A DNA stretch of 64,000 bases from Armatimonadota bacterium (GTDB taxonomy: Bacteria > Armatimonadota > Fimbriimonadia > Fimbriimonadales > Fimbriimonadaceae), in assembly GCA_037138755.1 (NCBI GenBank), contig JBAXHT010000001.1, positions 1,645,805-1,709,804 of the forward strand, written 5' to 3'. The notes beneath the pieces are model-generated. The model made no database searches, was not told where the DNA came from, and was given only the letters and a program-made list of their open reading frames with translations. Below, one piece after another: positions 48,880 to 58,887 of the stretch (position 1 is the first letter of the stretch; the number at the start of each line of letters is the position of its first letter). The position numbers and the translations under genes were made by a program.

Positions 48880-49950
48880 GTGCTCACTAGCCTCGCTTTA
48901 CTTGCCACAATGCAGACAAAATTCGGTGAATTCGAAGGGAACCCGGTCTCCCTTTACACTCTCAAGAACAAGAACGGAATGGTCGCAAAGATCATGGATT
49001 ACGGCGCAACCGTCGTCTCCCTCACCGCGCCCGACCGCACCGGAAAGCTCGGTGAAGTCACCCTCGGGTTCGATGAGTTCGAGAATTACCCCGAAAAGAG
49101 CCCCTACTTCGGCTGCACCGTCGGCCGATTCGGCAACCGAATCGCCAAAGGCAAGTTCAAAATCGACGGCAAAGAGTACTCGCTCCCCATCAACAACGGC
49201 CCCAACTCGCTCCACGGCGGAACCAAAGGCTTCGACAAAATGATGTGGAAGGTCCTGAGAAAGCCAACGCCAAAGAACGCCAGCATCGTCTTCCACCTCA
49301 CCTCGCCCGACGGCGACCAGGGGTACCCTGGCAAGCTCGAAGTCACCGTGACCTACACGCTCACCTCAAAAAACGAGCTGAAGATCGACTACCGCGCAAC
49401 CACCGACAAGGCCACCCACGTCAACCTGACGAACCACACCTACTTCAACCTCGAAGGTCCAAGCGCCAAGGATAACACCGGACACAAGGTGCAAATCCTC
49501 AGCGACTACATCACCCCCGTCTCGGCCGAGCTCATCCCAACCGGAAAGCTCATGCCCGTCAAAGGAACCGCCTTCGACCTCCGCAAGCCAACCGTCATCG
49601 CCAAAGGCATCGATGCGGATAACGAGCAAATCAAGTTCGGCGGCGGATACGACCACAACTGGGTCCTCAAGGGCCGCGGACTCCGAAAGGTCGCCGCTGT
49701 CCACGAACCCAAGACCGGTCGCTACATGGAAGTCATGACCACCGAACCCGGAATCCAGTTCTACAGCGGGAACTTCCTCGACGGAACCCTCACTGGCCAC
49801 GGCGGAGCAACCTACGTCAAGCGCTTCGGTTTCTGCCTCGAAACCCAGCACTACCCCGACTCCCCCAACCACCCCAACTTCCCGTCGACGTTGCTGCGGC
49901 CCGGGAAGACGTATCGAACCACAACCGTCTACAAGTTCTCCGCGCGTTGA
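48880..49950 (+). CDS. galM: Aldose 1-epimerase (galactose mutarotase)
   Basis: This is a protein of about 356 residues with a hydrophobic, possibly exported, N-terminus. Motifs are KIMDYGATVVSL, GCTVGRFGNRIAKGKF, NNGPNSLHGG, the catalytic His in VNLTNHTYFNLEG and the catalytic Glu in CLETQHYPDSPN. It interconverts alpha and beta anomers of hexoses. GTG 48880 lies exactly 6 nt after TACAAT (48868-48873), so I prefer it; the ATG three bases earlier gives one more residue and is the alternative. It is separated from gltB by 50 bases. Confidence 0.93.
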   Translation: MLTSLALLATMQTKFGEFEGNPVSLYTLKNKNGMVAKIMDYGATVVSLTAPDRTGKLGEVTLGFDEFENYPEKSPYFGCTVGRFGNRIAKGKFKIDGKEYSLPINNGPNSLHGGTKGFDKMMWKVLRKPTPKNASIVFHLTSPDGDQGYPGKLEVTVTYTLTSKNELKIDYRATTDKATHVNLTNHTYFNLEGPSAKDNTGHKVQILSDYITPVSAELIPTGKLMPVKGTAFDLRKPTVIAKGIDADNEQIKFGGGYDHNWVLKGRGLRKVAAVHEPKTGRYMEVMTTEPGIQFYSGNFLDGTLTGHGGATYVKRFGFCLETQHYPDSPNHPNFPSTLLRPGKTYRTTTVYKFSAR

Positions 49951-50182
49951 GCAAGGGTAGCCCCAACCAAAGGCTCTCTCTCCACCCTAAGAGTGGAAGA
50001 CCAGGGATAAAGTCGATCGGAAAATGCATTTTTGTGAGGACGGCGTTTGTGAAGAACTTACCGGATCTGTTCTTAATGGCAAGTGGACCGATTCGCTCTT
50101 TATGTGCTTGCGTGCCGTAAGTCCTCGTTTTCAGTCCGTATCTTGTCAATGAAATACTAGACAGGGTTGGACTAAGTGTTTG

Positions 50183-50188
50183 TATAAT
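50183..50188 (+). promoter_or_regulatory. Leaderless-type -10 box (TATAAT)
   Basis: TATAAT is followed by six bases and then GTG 50195. The ATG at 50189 touches the -10 box and so could not be in the transcript, which makes GTG the likely start. The rest of 49951-50182 shows no gene. Confidence 0.6.
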
Positions 50189-50194
50189 ATGTTG

Positions 50195-51616
50195 GTGCGA
50201 ATACCTCTTCTTGCTTTGCTTTGCGGTTTTCTGCTCGGGAGCGTTGCGTCCGGTCAGACGATGCTCAAATCTAGTTCGTATTTTTTGCGGAATCAGGACG
50301 GGAACTTGATTCTATCAAGCGACTTTGACCCAAGTTTGGGCATGTTTAAGATTGTATCAAGGGATAAGAATCCCTTTCTGATTCCAGACTCTGAATACGA
50401 GATTCGGCAACAGTCGTCTGACGGTCGAAGCGAAGTAGTTTTGTCCTATGATATGGATAAAGCTGTTCCAACGTCACTGCTGTTTCGGTCAAACTCGGTC
50501 GTCAAGCGGAATCGATCCTTCATGATAAGAAAAAGCGGCAATGGCTACGCTTTAGAACTTGCTGGGGCAAACGGTTCATTTGTTGGGAATCGCAATGGGG
50601 TATTGGTGATATCTCGCAAATCGAGCGAAAAGCTGATAGTAAAGCCAGAGTGCCTGGTTAAGAGAGGGATTCATGCTGTTGCACTACCCAAGTTTGACAA
50701 AAATGGGATAGATGTATTAGGAGAAGTGATAAGTGGGCTTGGAAATGTGGATGTGGAGTTGGCTTGGCTTGCTGCATTTGGCGGGAACGCCAACGCCAAA
50801 ACCCTCGTTTCAAAGTCAAAAGGAAATGTGCAGTTGACCGTAGCACTATTCTTTGACAAGAAAAATGAGTCCCAGAAGTTTCGTGACGGCCTCATGTTGA
50901 TTCGTCGAAAGATTGGCAGAAACACCTTTGATCAACCATTCGGGGAGACGATAAGGCGATTGTTGGCCAGACGGCGTGGAGAGACTGTAGACCCTCCGAT
51001 CGGTAGCGAAGAACTAAAGGTGGAACAGAGGATTAAACTTGGAACTGGGCTGGCCTTTGATTACCGTACGAATACCAGAGTACATGTTTGCGTGATTCCC
51101 GTCTTGGAAGATAACGCGCTTACTTCTGGCTATGCCTATTCTGATCTCGTCGATTTGATCAAGCTCATTGCAATTGAGCAGGGAGTCCAGGACATCATTA
51201 GTTTTCGTCGATCCCCTGATCATGAAAACAATCGGAATCCCCACGAGTTTCGTAAAAGTGACGGTGCCCGAATCGATAACGGCTTCAGGGAACTTCATGG
51301 AACGTTTACAAAGTGGAGAAGAACGGATTTCAGAGACTACGATAGGTGGAGTTTCGATGGTGAAACACTTCCAAACCACGGGGAATGGACCGATGAGTAC
51401 AATTCGGCTTACAAGAACCAGTTTGCCTCAGCACTAAATGCCAAGGTAGTCCCACTTTTCTGGAATCGATTCTTTAATCGTCCAGGTGATTTGGACTATA
51501 AAAACACCGTAATCGCTGAGGTACCAATGTATAACCCGTTCGGGTCTAAAAATGGGGGAAACAACCTCTCTTCTCTCCTTCGTAGTTGTGTCAACAGATT
51601 GGTGCCGACTCGATAA
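50195..51616 (+). CDS. Secreted protein of unknown function, A+T-rich
   Basis: This is a protein of about 473 residues with a clear signal peptide (VRIPLLALLCGFLLGSVASG). It is not recognised. The middle (KLIVKPECLVKRGIHAVALPKFDKNG) is basic. The region 'YSDLVDLIKLIAIEQGVQDIISFRRSPDHENNRNPHEFRKSDGARIDNGFRELHG' has paired His and Asp residues that might bind metal, which is speculative. Codon use is visibly more A+T-rich than its neighbours (gltB, galM), suggesting recent transfer. Confidence 0.65.
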   Translation: MRIPLLALLCGFLLGSVASGQTMLKSSSYFLRNQDGNLILSSDFDPSLGMFKIVSRDKNPFLIPDSEYEIRQQSSDGRSEVVLSYDMDKAVPTSLLFRSNSVVKRNRSFMIRKSGNGYALELAGANGSFVGNRNGVLVISRKSSEKLIVKPECLVKRGIHAVALPKFDKNGIDVLGEVISGLGNVDVELAWLAAFGGNANAKTLVSKSKGNVQLTVALFFDKKNESQKFRDGLMLIRRKIGRNTFDQPFGETIRRLLARRRGETVDPPIGSEELKVEQRIKLGTGLAFDYRTNTRVHVCVIPVLEDNALTSGYAYSDLVDLIKLIAIEQGVQDIISFRRSPDHENNRNPHEFRKSDGARIDNGFRELHGTFTKWRRTDFRDYDRWSFDGETLPNHGEWTDEYNSAYKNQFASALNAKVVPLFWNRFFNRPGDLDYKNTVIAEVPMYNPFGSKNGGNNLSSLLRSCVNRLVPTR

Positions 51617-51637
51617 CATTAGTTTTTGGGCTTTGAT

Positions 51638-51662
51638 GCCTCCACAGTCGCACTGTGGAGGC
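51638..51662. terminator. Hairpin after the A+T-rich gene
   Basis: GCCTCCACAG and CTGTGGAGGC form a perfect 10-bp stem with a 5-nt loop, 22 bases after the stop. There is no U tract on either side. Confidence 0.6.
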
Positions 51663-51787
51663 TTGAACATCGACTTTCCTACAAGCCGGCGAACCCAAAA
51701 CTCGGCCTCGTGCATCTCTGAGGATACATCTGCAACCTTCGCACAAGCTGGACACCTCAAGTCCCACTCGTAACGCCTGATCGCCCC

Positions 51788-52396
51788 TCAGCCTCGGCGA
51801 CCTTTCGGCTTTCGACCCTGCTTAGTCGTCGTCGTCTGTTTTCCATCCGCTGGCTTTCCGTCGCCGACTGTGGTCGAACCGCTCTTGGTCTGACCGTTCG
51901 GTCCGGTGCCGGTGCCGCTGACGTTTGCGGTTCCATCTCCGTTCTTGGTGCCCGTCGCCGTACCGCTTGCGGTTTTGCCATTCGGCCCGGTCGCGGTTCC
52001 GGAAGCCGTCGCCGAGCCGTTTCCGTACTTAACCGTCCCGCTACCTGTCGAAGTCTTGCCGTTAGGACCAGTGACGGACCCCGAGCCGCTTGCGCTGCCG
52101 GGTTTGTATTTGACGGTGCCTTGCCCGCTTGCCGATTTGCCGTTTTTGCCGGTCGCAGTTCCGCTTGCGTTCACGGTGCCCGGTCTGCTGGTGACGGTGC
52201 CGGTTGCCGTGCCCCCATTCTTTCCGTTCTTAGTGCCCGTTTTTGTCCCGTAGCTGGGTGCACTGGGCTGAGTCATGCCCGACTTTGAACTTGGCGAGTT
52301 TGAGCTCTTCGATTTTGACCCGCCCGATTTCTTCTGGGCAGGAGCCGCAGCCGATAGCAACATGATCGAGATGGCGAGGATAGGAACAACTCTCAT
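51788..52396 (-). CDS. Secreted Gly/Thr/Ser-rich repeat protein
   Basis: This is a 202-residue protein with signal peptide MRVVPILAISIMLLSAAAPAQ, then low-complexity repeats. The core unit is about 18-22 residues, of the form 'GSATASGTATGPNGKTASG' and 'GTVKYGxGSASGSGSVTGPNGKT', repeated about six times. The C-terminal tail is basic (KQGRKPKGRRG). It is probably a surface or matrix protein. ATG 52396 is preferred: TTTACT is exactly 6 nt upstream, and upstream residues would break the signal peptide. Confidence 0.75.
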   Translation of the reverse strand: MRVVPILAISIMLLSAAAPAQKKSGGSKSKSSNSPSSKSGMTQPSAPSYGTKTGTKNGKNGGTATGTVTSRPGTVNASGTATGKNGKSASGQGTVKYKPGSASGSGSVTGPNGKTSTGSGTVKYGNGSATASGTATGPNGKTASGTATGTKNGDGTANVSGTGTGPNGQTKSGSTTVGDGKPADGKQTTTTKQGRKPKGRRG

Positions 52397-52439
52397 GAAA
52401 GCAGTAAACGCCGATCCAAGACGCAAGTTCAGGAGCATA

Positions 52440-52943
52440 GGCCGAAAGCAGCACGTCCACCCTCTGCTGCCGTAGTCAACTGAGAACCGAGAACGGAGAA
52501 CCGAGAACGGAAAAGACGAAAAATGGTTGACAAACCCCTCGAAACTTCGCCTATAAGGTGATGATCAAATTCTGCACACCCCGTTCGGTACACCCCCATC
52601 AAGTCAGCGCATCTCACCTGCCCCTTCTGGTGCTCGATCAAATCGATGAAGAAGCCCCACTTCCAACTTCCGACTTCGCACTTCCGAACGCATACCCACC
52701 CCTACCCCACCTTTTCCCAAAATCCGAACTTCTTTGAACCTGACTACCCATCAAAATGCGTTGCAGTTCTCTTCACCCCGTGGCCGAAAGCCGATGCCTG
52801 AAAGCCAAATTCCTGTCCCCACTTGTCCCCACCAAATTGGGGAAAGCCGCACGGAATTGAACCTGATTCCCCACTAAATATCGTCGCAGTTCTGTTCAAA
52901 CCGGGAGCTGAAACTGAGAACTGAGAACCGAAAACTGTAAACT
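52440..52943. repeat. Non-coding region with imperfect direct repeats
   Basis: No gene was found in this interval of about 500 bases. A segment of about 46 bases occurs twice (52734-52780 and 52857-52902), each starting TTGAACCTGA and sharing GCAGTTCT.TTCA..CCG. There are also tandem short runs of the type GAGAACCGAGAACGG (around 52485-52512 and 52913-52932). It looks like decayed repeat DNA. Confidence 0.6.
52938..52943 (+). promoter_or_regulatory. Leaderless-type -10 box of the GHL10-like gene
   Basis: TAAACT, then GTGCGG, then ATG 52950. The spacing is 6 nt. Confidence 0.55.
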
Positions 52944-52949
52944 GTGCGG

Positions 52950-54668
52950 ATGCCCCTGATTCCCGTCGCACTCCTGCTCGCCCTCCAGGGTGGTCGATTT
53001 CAGCCCGCAAACCCCCTCCCCGGACTCCCGCCAGTCTTCCTCGATAAGTTTCTCGATTACAAAGGACCAACCAAGCAGGTCTGCGAAAAGGCCGGCTTAG
53101 AAGGCAGAATCCTCTGGATCGACGCCACTGCGAACATCGAGCGATACAACACCGAAGAGAAGATCACCACCCTCTTCGCAAGAGTTGCCAAATCAGGTTT
53201 CAACACCGTCGTTTTCGACGTCAAACCTCTCTCTTCCGAGACGGTCTACCCAAGCGCGTTTGCGCCAAAACTCAAAGAGTGGCGAGGAAAGGAACTCGGC
53301 GACTTCGACCCTATGCCGTTCGTCAGCCGAGAAGCAAGAAAGAACGGCCTCATGCTCTTCGTCAGCATGAACGCCTTCTGCGAAGGTCACCGCCTCCTCA
53401 ACCGAGGTCCCGGTTTCGAAAGACCCGAAGAAACCAGCGTCGTCTACGAAGCCGCACCAACCGTGAGAATCGGAGAAAAGACCTTCCCCTTCTCAACGAA
53501 GGGTGAAATCGACAAAGTAACCGTCGCCGCAACCGCGCCAACCCTACCGCAAGATGAAACACCAAACAAAACGGTGGTCTGCAACAAATTTGGCGTTGTC
53601 GTCGAAGCTGAAACTCCGCCCAAAGGCGGTTTCACAGTCACGGCCATTGGCGTCCCCGCTGGTGAACTGGCAATCTACGGCCAACCCGGAGCCAAGATCA
53701 CTCTCGATAGTGAACCGAGCTTCATAAGACTGACCGAGTCCGCTGACAAGCAGTACCCGCTGATGACCAACCCAAATAACAAGGTGGTCCAAGAGCGCAT
53801 CAAGAACCTCTGCAAGGAGGTGGTGACGAAGTACGACATCGACGGTGTCATCTTCGACGACCGCCTGCGTTACACCGGTCTCAACGGCGACTTCTCCCCT
53901 ATCACTCAGACCCTATTCGAGCGAAAAGTGGGAAAGAAGCTGGTTTGGCCCGACGACGTTTTTAAGTTCACGTACACATACAAGGACGGGCTTGTGAGAG
54001 GAATGAAGCCCGGCCCCTACTACGAGCAGTGGCTCGCCTGGCGCGCAAACGTCCTGAAGCAGTTCACCATCGACATCCGCTCCGAAATCCGTAAGCTCAA
54101 GCCAACCGCCAAGCTCGGCGTTTACGCCGGCTCCTGGTATGGCGACTACCAGCATTACGGCAACAACTGGGCGGCTCCCGCAACGGAGGCCGGCTTCTGG
54201 TTCATGACCCCGGAGTACCGCAAAACCGGCTTCGCCCCTGAACTCGACTTCCTCGTCACAGGCTGCTACTATCCAACCGGCCCAATCTTCGACGCCCTCC
54301 AAGAAGGTCGCGGAGTTGGTGTCACCGTCGAATCAGCAGGAAACCTCAGCTACCGAGCCGCCCACGATGAGACCTTCGTCTACGCCGGCCTTAGCCTCGC
54401 CGACTTCAAAGACAACGCCGAAGGACTCGGCAAAGCCCTGCAGTCCGCCGTCGCCACGACTAACGGGGTCATGGTCTTCGATCTTTCGCACGACATCGAG
54501 CCGATGTGGAGCGTCTTCGAGAAAGCGTTTTCTATCAAGAAGAAGTCCCCCCAAATCTCCGACGCCTACCTGGTCGAAGCCAGAAGGCGACGAGGGTTGA
54601 TGCAAAAGCGCGGCGAGAAGGAGCCACCGATTGTGATCAGCGGCGGCGCAGCCGGAGTCGGATTCTAA
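52950..54668 (+). CDS. Secreted GHL10-like putative glycoside hydrolase
   Basis: This is a 572-residue protein with signal peptide MPLIPVALLLALQ. The barrel-like pattern 'LWIDATANIERYNTEEKITTLFARVAKSGFNTVVFDVKPLSSETVYPS', 'RKNGLMLFVSMNAFCEGH', 'YDIDGVIFDDRLRYTG' and 'RSEIRKLKPTAKLGVYAGSWYGDYQHYG' resembles the glycosyl-hydrolase-like 10 family (GHL10, UPF0748). FDDRLRY holds the candidate catalytic acids. An inserted beta domain occupies about 170-260 (DKVTVAATAPTLPQDETPNK...). Activity is untested for most members. The tail (KSPQISDAYLVEARRRRGLMQKRGEKE) is charged. Confidence 0.75.
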   Translation: MPLIPVALLLALQGGRFQPANPLPGLPPVFLDKFLDYKGPTKQVCEKAGLEGRILWIDATANIERYNTEEKITTLFARVAKSGFNTVVFDVKPLSSETVYPSAFAPKLKEWRGKELGDFDPMPFVSREARKNGLMLFVSMNAFCEGHRLLNRGPGFERPEETSVVYEAAPTVRIGEKTFPFSTKGEIDKVTVAATAPTLPQDETPNKTVVCNKFGVVVEAETPPKGGFTVTAIGVPAGELAIYGQPGAKITLDSEPSFIRLTESADKQYPLMTNPNNKVVQERIKNLCKEVVTKYDIDGVIFDDRLRYTGLNGDFSPITQTLFERKVGKKLVWPDDVFKFTYTYKDGLVRGMKPGPYYEQWLAWRANVLKQFTIDIRSEIRKLKPTAKLGVYAGSWYGDYQHYGNNWAAPATEAGFWFMTPEYRKTGFAPELDFLVTGCYYPTGPIFDALQEGRGVGVTVESAGNLSYRAAHDETFVYAGLSLADFKDNAEGLGKALQSAVATTNGVMVFDLSHDIEPMWSVFEKAFSIKKKSPQISDAYLVEARRRRGLMQKRGEKEPPIVISGGAAGVGF

Positions 54669-54705
54669 ACCCAACGGGTAAAAAGGGCGTAACATAGAAG
54701 TGACA

Positions 54706-56211
54706 ATGAAAAAGTCGTCTCGGTTTGTTTTCGCGGTTCCTTTTCTGGTGGCGGTCGCCATAGCCCAGAACCCGGAGGACGTTTATCGTCAGCTCCAAAA
54801 GGAGACGTTCTTTGTCAGCCCTAAGTTCAAAGGGAAGATTGATACAAGCCAGATTCGGGTTTCCGCCGACCAGGCCAAACCGTATGATCTCAAAGTTCTC
54901 GTTGTCCCCGGCCTCGGAGCCAAGTGGATCAAGAACGGCAAAGAGAATCGAGGCGCGTTTTCCGAATATGTCGCCGGAAAGATCGGCCAAGGGCAAGACG
55001 ATATCACGATCGTTCTGACCAACAAAGGCATTTCGACTTACGTGCCAAAGCTGACGGCGTCCCAGCTCTCGGCGATCGATAACAAAGCGGTCTCTGCAGC
55101 TAGGAGTGGTGGTGCAGACGCGGCGATTGCAACCGCAGCAAGCGAAGCCAAATCTGCAATTCAGCTCGTCGGCCAAACTCGAAACGAAGTCGGTTATACG
55201 GCTCCAGTACGCCCCGCCCAGGTGGAGTCGGCAAGCTGGGGGATCCTCGGGTTTTTCGCCTGCCTTGCGATCCCTGCCGCACTCATCGGCGGAATTGTTC
55301 TGTTGGTTAAGAAAGCTGGCTTGAAGCAAGCTCGAACTCAAGCCGAATCGATAAAGAATCAAGGCACTGAAGCCCTTGCTTATCTCGACAGTTACGACGG
55401 CCTGATCGACGACGCTACCGATGCATCCGCCGTTCGTCAGTACCGCGATCGAATGGCGCAGAACTATGACGAGGGACTTTCCATGCTCAGCCGAGCGAAG
55501 AAAAAGCAGGACTACGAAAATGCTCGTCGCCAGCTCGCACTCGTACTCCAGGATTTCGAAAGCGCGAAGCAGCACATAGACCACTCGACAGGCGGAACCG
55601 GCATGGCCTTCACAATTCCTCCTATCGTTGACACGCAACGCGCTCCGATGTTTGAGCCAGTTCAGGGAGTCTCCTACTTCTCGTCCGAACCTTCGGATCA
55701 GCTCGTCCCCGTCGAAATGAACTTCGGCGGACAGCGTCGAACCGTCATGGTCACGCCCTATGAGCGTCAGCAGATGATGAACGGGCAGATGCCTGAGATG
55801 CGCGGAATGAACCAGAACGGACGCTTCACACCATGGTACGGCGTGCAGGGCTACAACCCGCACAATGACTTTGGCTCAAGCAACTTCCTTTGGAACATGA
55901 TGGCGATCAGCGCGGTCTCCAGCATGTTCCAACCGCACTATGGCTACGGCTACGGCGGCGGGCTCTTTGGCGGCGGCGGGCATTACAGTCACGGAGGCGA
56001 TACCACGATCATCAATAACTACGGTTCCGGAAACGATTACTCATCGGGCGGCGACTTTGATTTTGGAAGCTCGTCCGGTGGGGGCGACTTTAGCTCTGGT
56101 GGAGATTTTGACTTCGGTGGCGGCGGAGATTCCGGTGGCTTCGACTTTGGTGGCGGCGGAGATTTCGGCGGTGGTGGAGATTTCGGCGGCGGTGGCGGCG
56201 GAGACTTTTAG
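54706..56211 (+). CDS. Membrane protein with a Gly/Asp/Phe-rich C-terminal tail
   Basis: This is a 501-residue protein. The signal peptide (KKSSRFVFAVPFLVAVAIAQ) is followed by a periplasmic domain (about 25-150) reminiscent of the TPM domain (LKVLVVPGLGAKWIKNGK... DDITIVLTNKGISTYV). Then come one transmembrane helix (WGILGFFACLAIPAALIGGIVLLV), a coiled-coil-like stretch (about 205-290), and a tail of repeated Gly-Gly-Asp-Phe and Gly-Tyr units. A TPM-like domain, helix and Gly-rich tail is a common layout for TPM proteins, but this assignment is tentative. ATG 54706 is preferred over GTG 54700. Confidence 0.65.
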   Translation: MKKSSRFVFAVPFLVAVAIAQNPEDVYRQLQKETFFVSPKFKGKIDTSQIRVSADQAKPYDLKVLVVPGLGAKWIKNGKENRGAFSEYVAGKIGQGQDDITIVLTNKGISTYVPKLTASQLSAIDNKAVSAARSGGADAAIATAASEAKSAIQLVGQTRNEVGYTAPVRPAQVESASWGILGFFACLAIPAALIGGIVLLVKKAGLKQARTQAESIKNQGTEALAYLDSYDGLIDDATDASAVRQYRDRMAQNYDEGLSMLSRAKKKQDYENARRQLALVLQDFESAKQHIDHSTGGTGMAFTIPPIVDTQRAPMFEPVQGVSYFSSEPSDQLVPVEMNFGGQRRTVMVTPYERQQMMNGQMPEMRGMNQNGRFTPWYGVQGYNPHNDFGSSNFLWNMMAISAVSSMFQPHYGYGYGGGLFGGGGHYSHGGDTTIINNYGSGNDYSSGGDFDFGSSSGGGDFSSGGDFDFGGGGDSGGFDFGGGGDFGGGGDFGGGGGGDF

Positions 56212-56278
56212 GAGTTTTACCGGTAGGTTTTAGCCTACGCTCATTCCGACAATATTCGGATGGAGGGCGAAGCTGTGG

Positions 56279-56785
56279 ATGAAACGTGCGTTTACGTTGG
56301 TTGAATTGTTGATCGTGATCATCATCGTCTCGGTCCTCGCGGCCATCGCGATTCCTAAAGTCGTCCAGAATGGACGTCGCTCAGAGGATGCATCACTACG
56401 GTCGAATCTGAGAATCCTGCGAGTCGCCGTAGATCGCTTTTACGCCGATACCGGCTACTATCCGCAGCGGATGAGCTGGCTTAATGATCGTCCCGATGAA
56501 GTCATGCCAACTTTTCCGGTGATTACCGAGGCAGGCGTCGAGGTCACGATCAGTGGCACGATTTACAAAGGGCCATACGTCACGGACGATTCAGGAAATG
56601 CGCTTTGTTTAAGCCAGCCAAACCCCCGAGGTGGCACGTATAATCATGCTTCTCCAGGGCTGCTGGTGCCAGTCGATCCGGTTTCTGGGCTCCCTTACAA
56701 GTGCGCTCTTGTCAATGGAAAGTTTCTGATCACTAGCAGTGCAACCGGGAAAGACTCCACCGGAGTCCCTTACAGTTCCTATTAA
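56279..56785 (+). CDS. Type II secretion/pilin-type pseudopilin (GspG-like)
   Basis: This is a 168-residue protein with a prepilin leader MKRA^[25 protein letters not shown]. After the helix it has the GspG-like '[31 protein letters not shown]', and a C-terminal domain with two Cys ([14 protein letters not shown]). A soluble pilin-like head of 130 residues fits a minor pseudopilin. It converges with uvrB, overlapping by 4 bases. The two longer prepilin-like genes at 5-7 kb belong to a different subfamily. Confidence 0.88.
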   Translation: MKRAFTLVELLIVIIIVSVLAAIAIPKVVQNGRRSEDASLRSNLRILRVAVDRFYADTGYYPQRMSWLNDRPDEVMPTFPVITEAGVEVTISGTIYKGPYVTDDSGNALCLSQPNPRGGTYNHASPGLLVPVDPVSGLPYKCALVNGKFLITSSATGKDSTGVPYSSY

Positions 56786-58857
56786 CGGCGAGCAGCGAAC
56801 CTCTTTACTTTGCGTTTCTCTTGCCCGAGGCGCCCGTCGCTTGTCCCAGCAATCTTTCTCAACGACTCGATTTCGTCGCGTACCCTCGCTGCCTTTTCGA
56901 ACTCCATTGCTTTAGCAAGATCCTTCATGTCCTTTTCCAGGGCAGAGATAAGCATTGGGATGTCTTCTACTCGTACTGCTGAGCCATCTTCGCCAAGTCG
57001 TTCGAGCGTGCTTTCGGCGTATTGTGCGGTGACCTCGGCGACTTGGTCGTAGGATCGGATCGTCTCACGAACTTCCTTCTTGATCGTCACCGGGGTGATG
57101 TTGTGCTGGTCGTTGTAATCCTGCTGAATCTTGCGGCGACGGTCCGTCTCGTCAATCGCTCGCTGCATGGAACCAGTCACATTGTCGGCGTACATCAACA
57201 CTTTTCCGCCAACATTTCGGGCTGCACGGCCGATGGTTTGGATCAGGGAGGTTTCGGAGCGCAGGAAGCCTTCTTTGTCGGCATCAAGGATCGCCACGAG
57301 GGTGACTTCAGGGAGATCCAGGCCTTCTCGAAGAAGGTTGACACCAACGACAACATCGTAAACTCCGAGGCGCAGGTCTCTTAGAATTTCGGGCCGCTCC
57401 AGGGAGTGGATGTTCGAGTGGATATAGTTCACCTTCACTCCAAGATCCTGCAGATATCCCGTGAGATCTTCCGCCATTTTCTTTGTAAGCGTTGTGACCA
57501 GCGTTCGGCTGCCTTTCGCGACGACTTGCTGAATCTCAACCAGGAGATCATCGATTTGATTCGCCGTCGGGCGAATCTCGATTTCCGGATCGACAATGAA
57601 GGTCGGACGAATAATCTGCTGGGCAACCGACGACTGGTTCTCCTTCTCGAACGGCCCCGGAGTTGCGGAGACGAATACCACTTGAGGTACCCGCTCTAAG
57701 AACTCGTCGAACTTCAGCGGTCGGTTATCTAAAGCGGAAGGCAATCGGAACCCGTAGTCAACCAGAACAGACTTTCGCTGCTGGTCGCCATTAAACATCG
57801 CTCGAATCTGCGGTAACGTCTGGTGGCTCTCGTCGATAAACACAATTGCGTCCGACGGCAAGAAGTCCAAGAGTGTGTACGGAGCAGTCCCTGGTTGGCG
57901 TCCGTCGAAGTAGCGCGAGTAGTTCTCGATTCCGTTGCAGTAGCCGAGCTCCTTCATCATCTCAATGTCAAATTCCACCCGCTGTCGAATCCGCTGAGCC
58001 TCTAGAAGCTTGCCTTGCGACTTGAACAATGCCTCTTGGGCGTCGAGCTCTTCTTGTATTTTGAAGATGGTTTCCTCCATCTGCTCCCAAGGTGTGACGT
58101 AGTGAGTAGCCGGGAAGACCGAGACTTTCGAGGGTTCGTCGATCACTTCCTGGGTGAGGGGGTCAACGAGTCGAATTCGCTCGATTTGGTCGCCAAAGAA
58201 CTCGATTCTGGTGACGATCTCTTCGTCTTTTGGCTGGATTTCAAGGGTATCTCCACGTACTCGGAAAGTCCCCCGCTCCAGAACCATGTTGTTCCTGGTG
58301 AACTGCATTCCGATGAGCTTCTTGAGGCAGGCATCAAGCTCGAATGTCATCCCTGTCTCGAATGTGACAGCGGCGTCCACGTAGGTATCCGGCGAACCGA
58401 GACCATAAATGCAAGACACCGATGCAATAACGATGATGTCCCGGCGTTCCAGTAGTGATTGTGTCGCCGCGTGACGCAGCCGCTCAATCTCATCGTTCAC
58501 CGAGCTGTCTTTCTCGATGTAAAGGTCGCTCGAAGGGACATAGGCCTCAGGCTGGTAGTAGTCGTAATACGAAATGAAGTATTGAACGGAATTCTCGGGG
58601 AAGAACGCCCGAAACTCCTGACAGAGCTGTGCGGCCAGAGTCTTGTTGTGCGCCAGAATCAGCGCTGGACGCTGGGTCTGCTGAATGACGCTCGCCATCG
58701 TAAAAGTCTTTCCTGTTCCAGTGGCACCCAGCAGGGTTTGGAACCGATACCCACTCTCCAGCCCATCGCAAATCGACTCAATCGCTGTCCCCTGATCGCC
58801 CTTTGGCGAAAAATCATTGCTCAACACCAGGGGGTTGTCGTATTGAACAATATCCAT
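56782..58857 (-). CDS. uvrB: Excinuclease ABC subunit B
   Basis: This is a 691-residue DNA-damage-recognition helicase of nucleotide excision repair. Walker A is [10 protein letters not shown], followed by the beta-hairpin region ([28 protein letters not shown]), helicase motifs ([55 protein letters not shown]) and the C-terminal UvrC-binding UVR motif ([28 protein letters not shown]). All expected residues are present. TATAAT is exactly 6 nt before the ATG. Confidence 0.98.
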   Translation of the reverse strand: MDIVQYDNPLVLSNDFSPKGDQGTAIESICDGLESGYRFQTLLGATGTGKTFTMASVIQQTQRPALILAHNKTLAAQLCQEFRAFFPENSVQYFISYYDYYQPEAYVPSSDLYIEKDSSVNDEIERLRHAATQSLLERRDIIVIASVSCIYGLGSPDTYVDAAVTFETGMTFELDACLKKLIGMQFTRNNMVLERGTFRVRGDTLEIQPKDEEIVTRIEFFGDQIERIRLVDPLTQEVIDEPSKVSVFPATHYVTPWEQMEETIFKIQEELDAQEALFKSQGKLLEAQRIRQRVEFDIEMMKELGYCNGIENYSRYFDGRQPGTAPYTLLDFLPSDAIVFIDESHQTLPQIRAMFNGDQQRKSVLVDYGFRLPSALDNRPLKFDEFLERVPQVVFVSATPGPFEKENQSSVAQQIIRPTFIVDPEIEIRPTANQIDDLLVEIQQVVAKGSRTLVTTLTKKMAEDLTGYLQDLGVKVNYIHSNIHSLERPEILRDLRLGVYDVVVGVNLLREGLDLPEVTLVAILDADKEGFLRSETSLIQTIGRAARNVGGKVLMYADNVTGSMQRAIDETDRRRKIQQDYNDQHNITPVTIKKEVRETIRSYDQVAEVTAQYAESTLERLGEDGSAVRVEDIPMLISALEKDMKDLAKAMEFEKAARVRDEIESLRKIAGTSDGRLGQEKRKVKRFAARR

Positions 58858-58863
58858 TCCTCT

Positions 58864-58869
58864 ATTATA
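58864..58869 (-). promoter_or_regulatory. Leaderless-type -10 box of uvrB
   Basis: On the minus strand TATAAT is followed by AGAGGA and ATG 58857. AGGA could also serve as a Shine-Dalgarno sequence if transcription started upstream, but the box itself is perfect. Confidence 0.65.
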
Positions 58870-58887
58870 GACGGGTGTCTAGGTAAG

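Noticed and set aside
51434-51760. 108-residue minus-strand frame with several Cys near the A+T-rich gene
   Set aside because: It overlaps the end of the 50195 gene and spans the 10-bp hairpin; the Cys pattern is not a recognised zinc ribbon and no start signal is visible.
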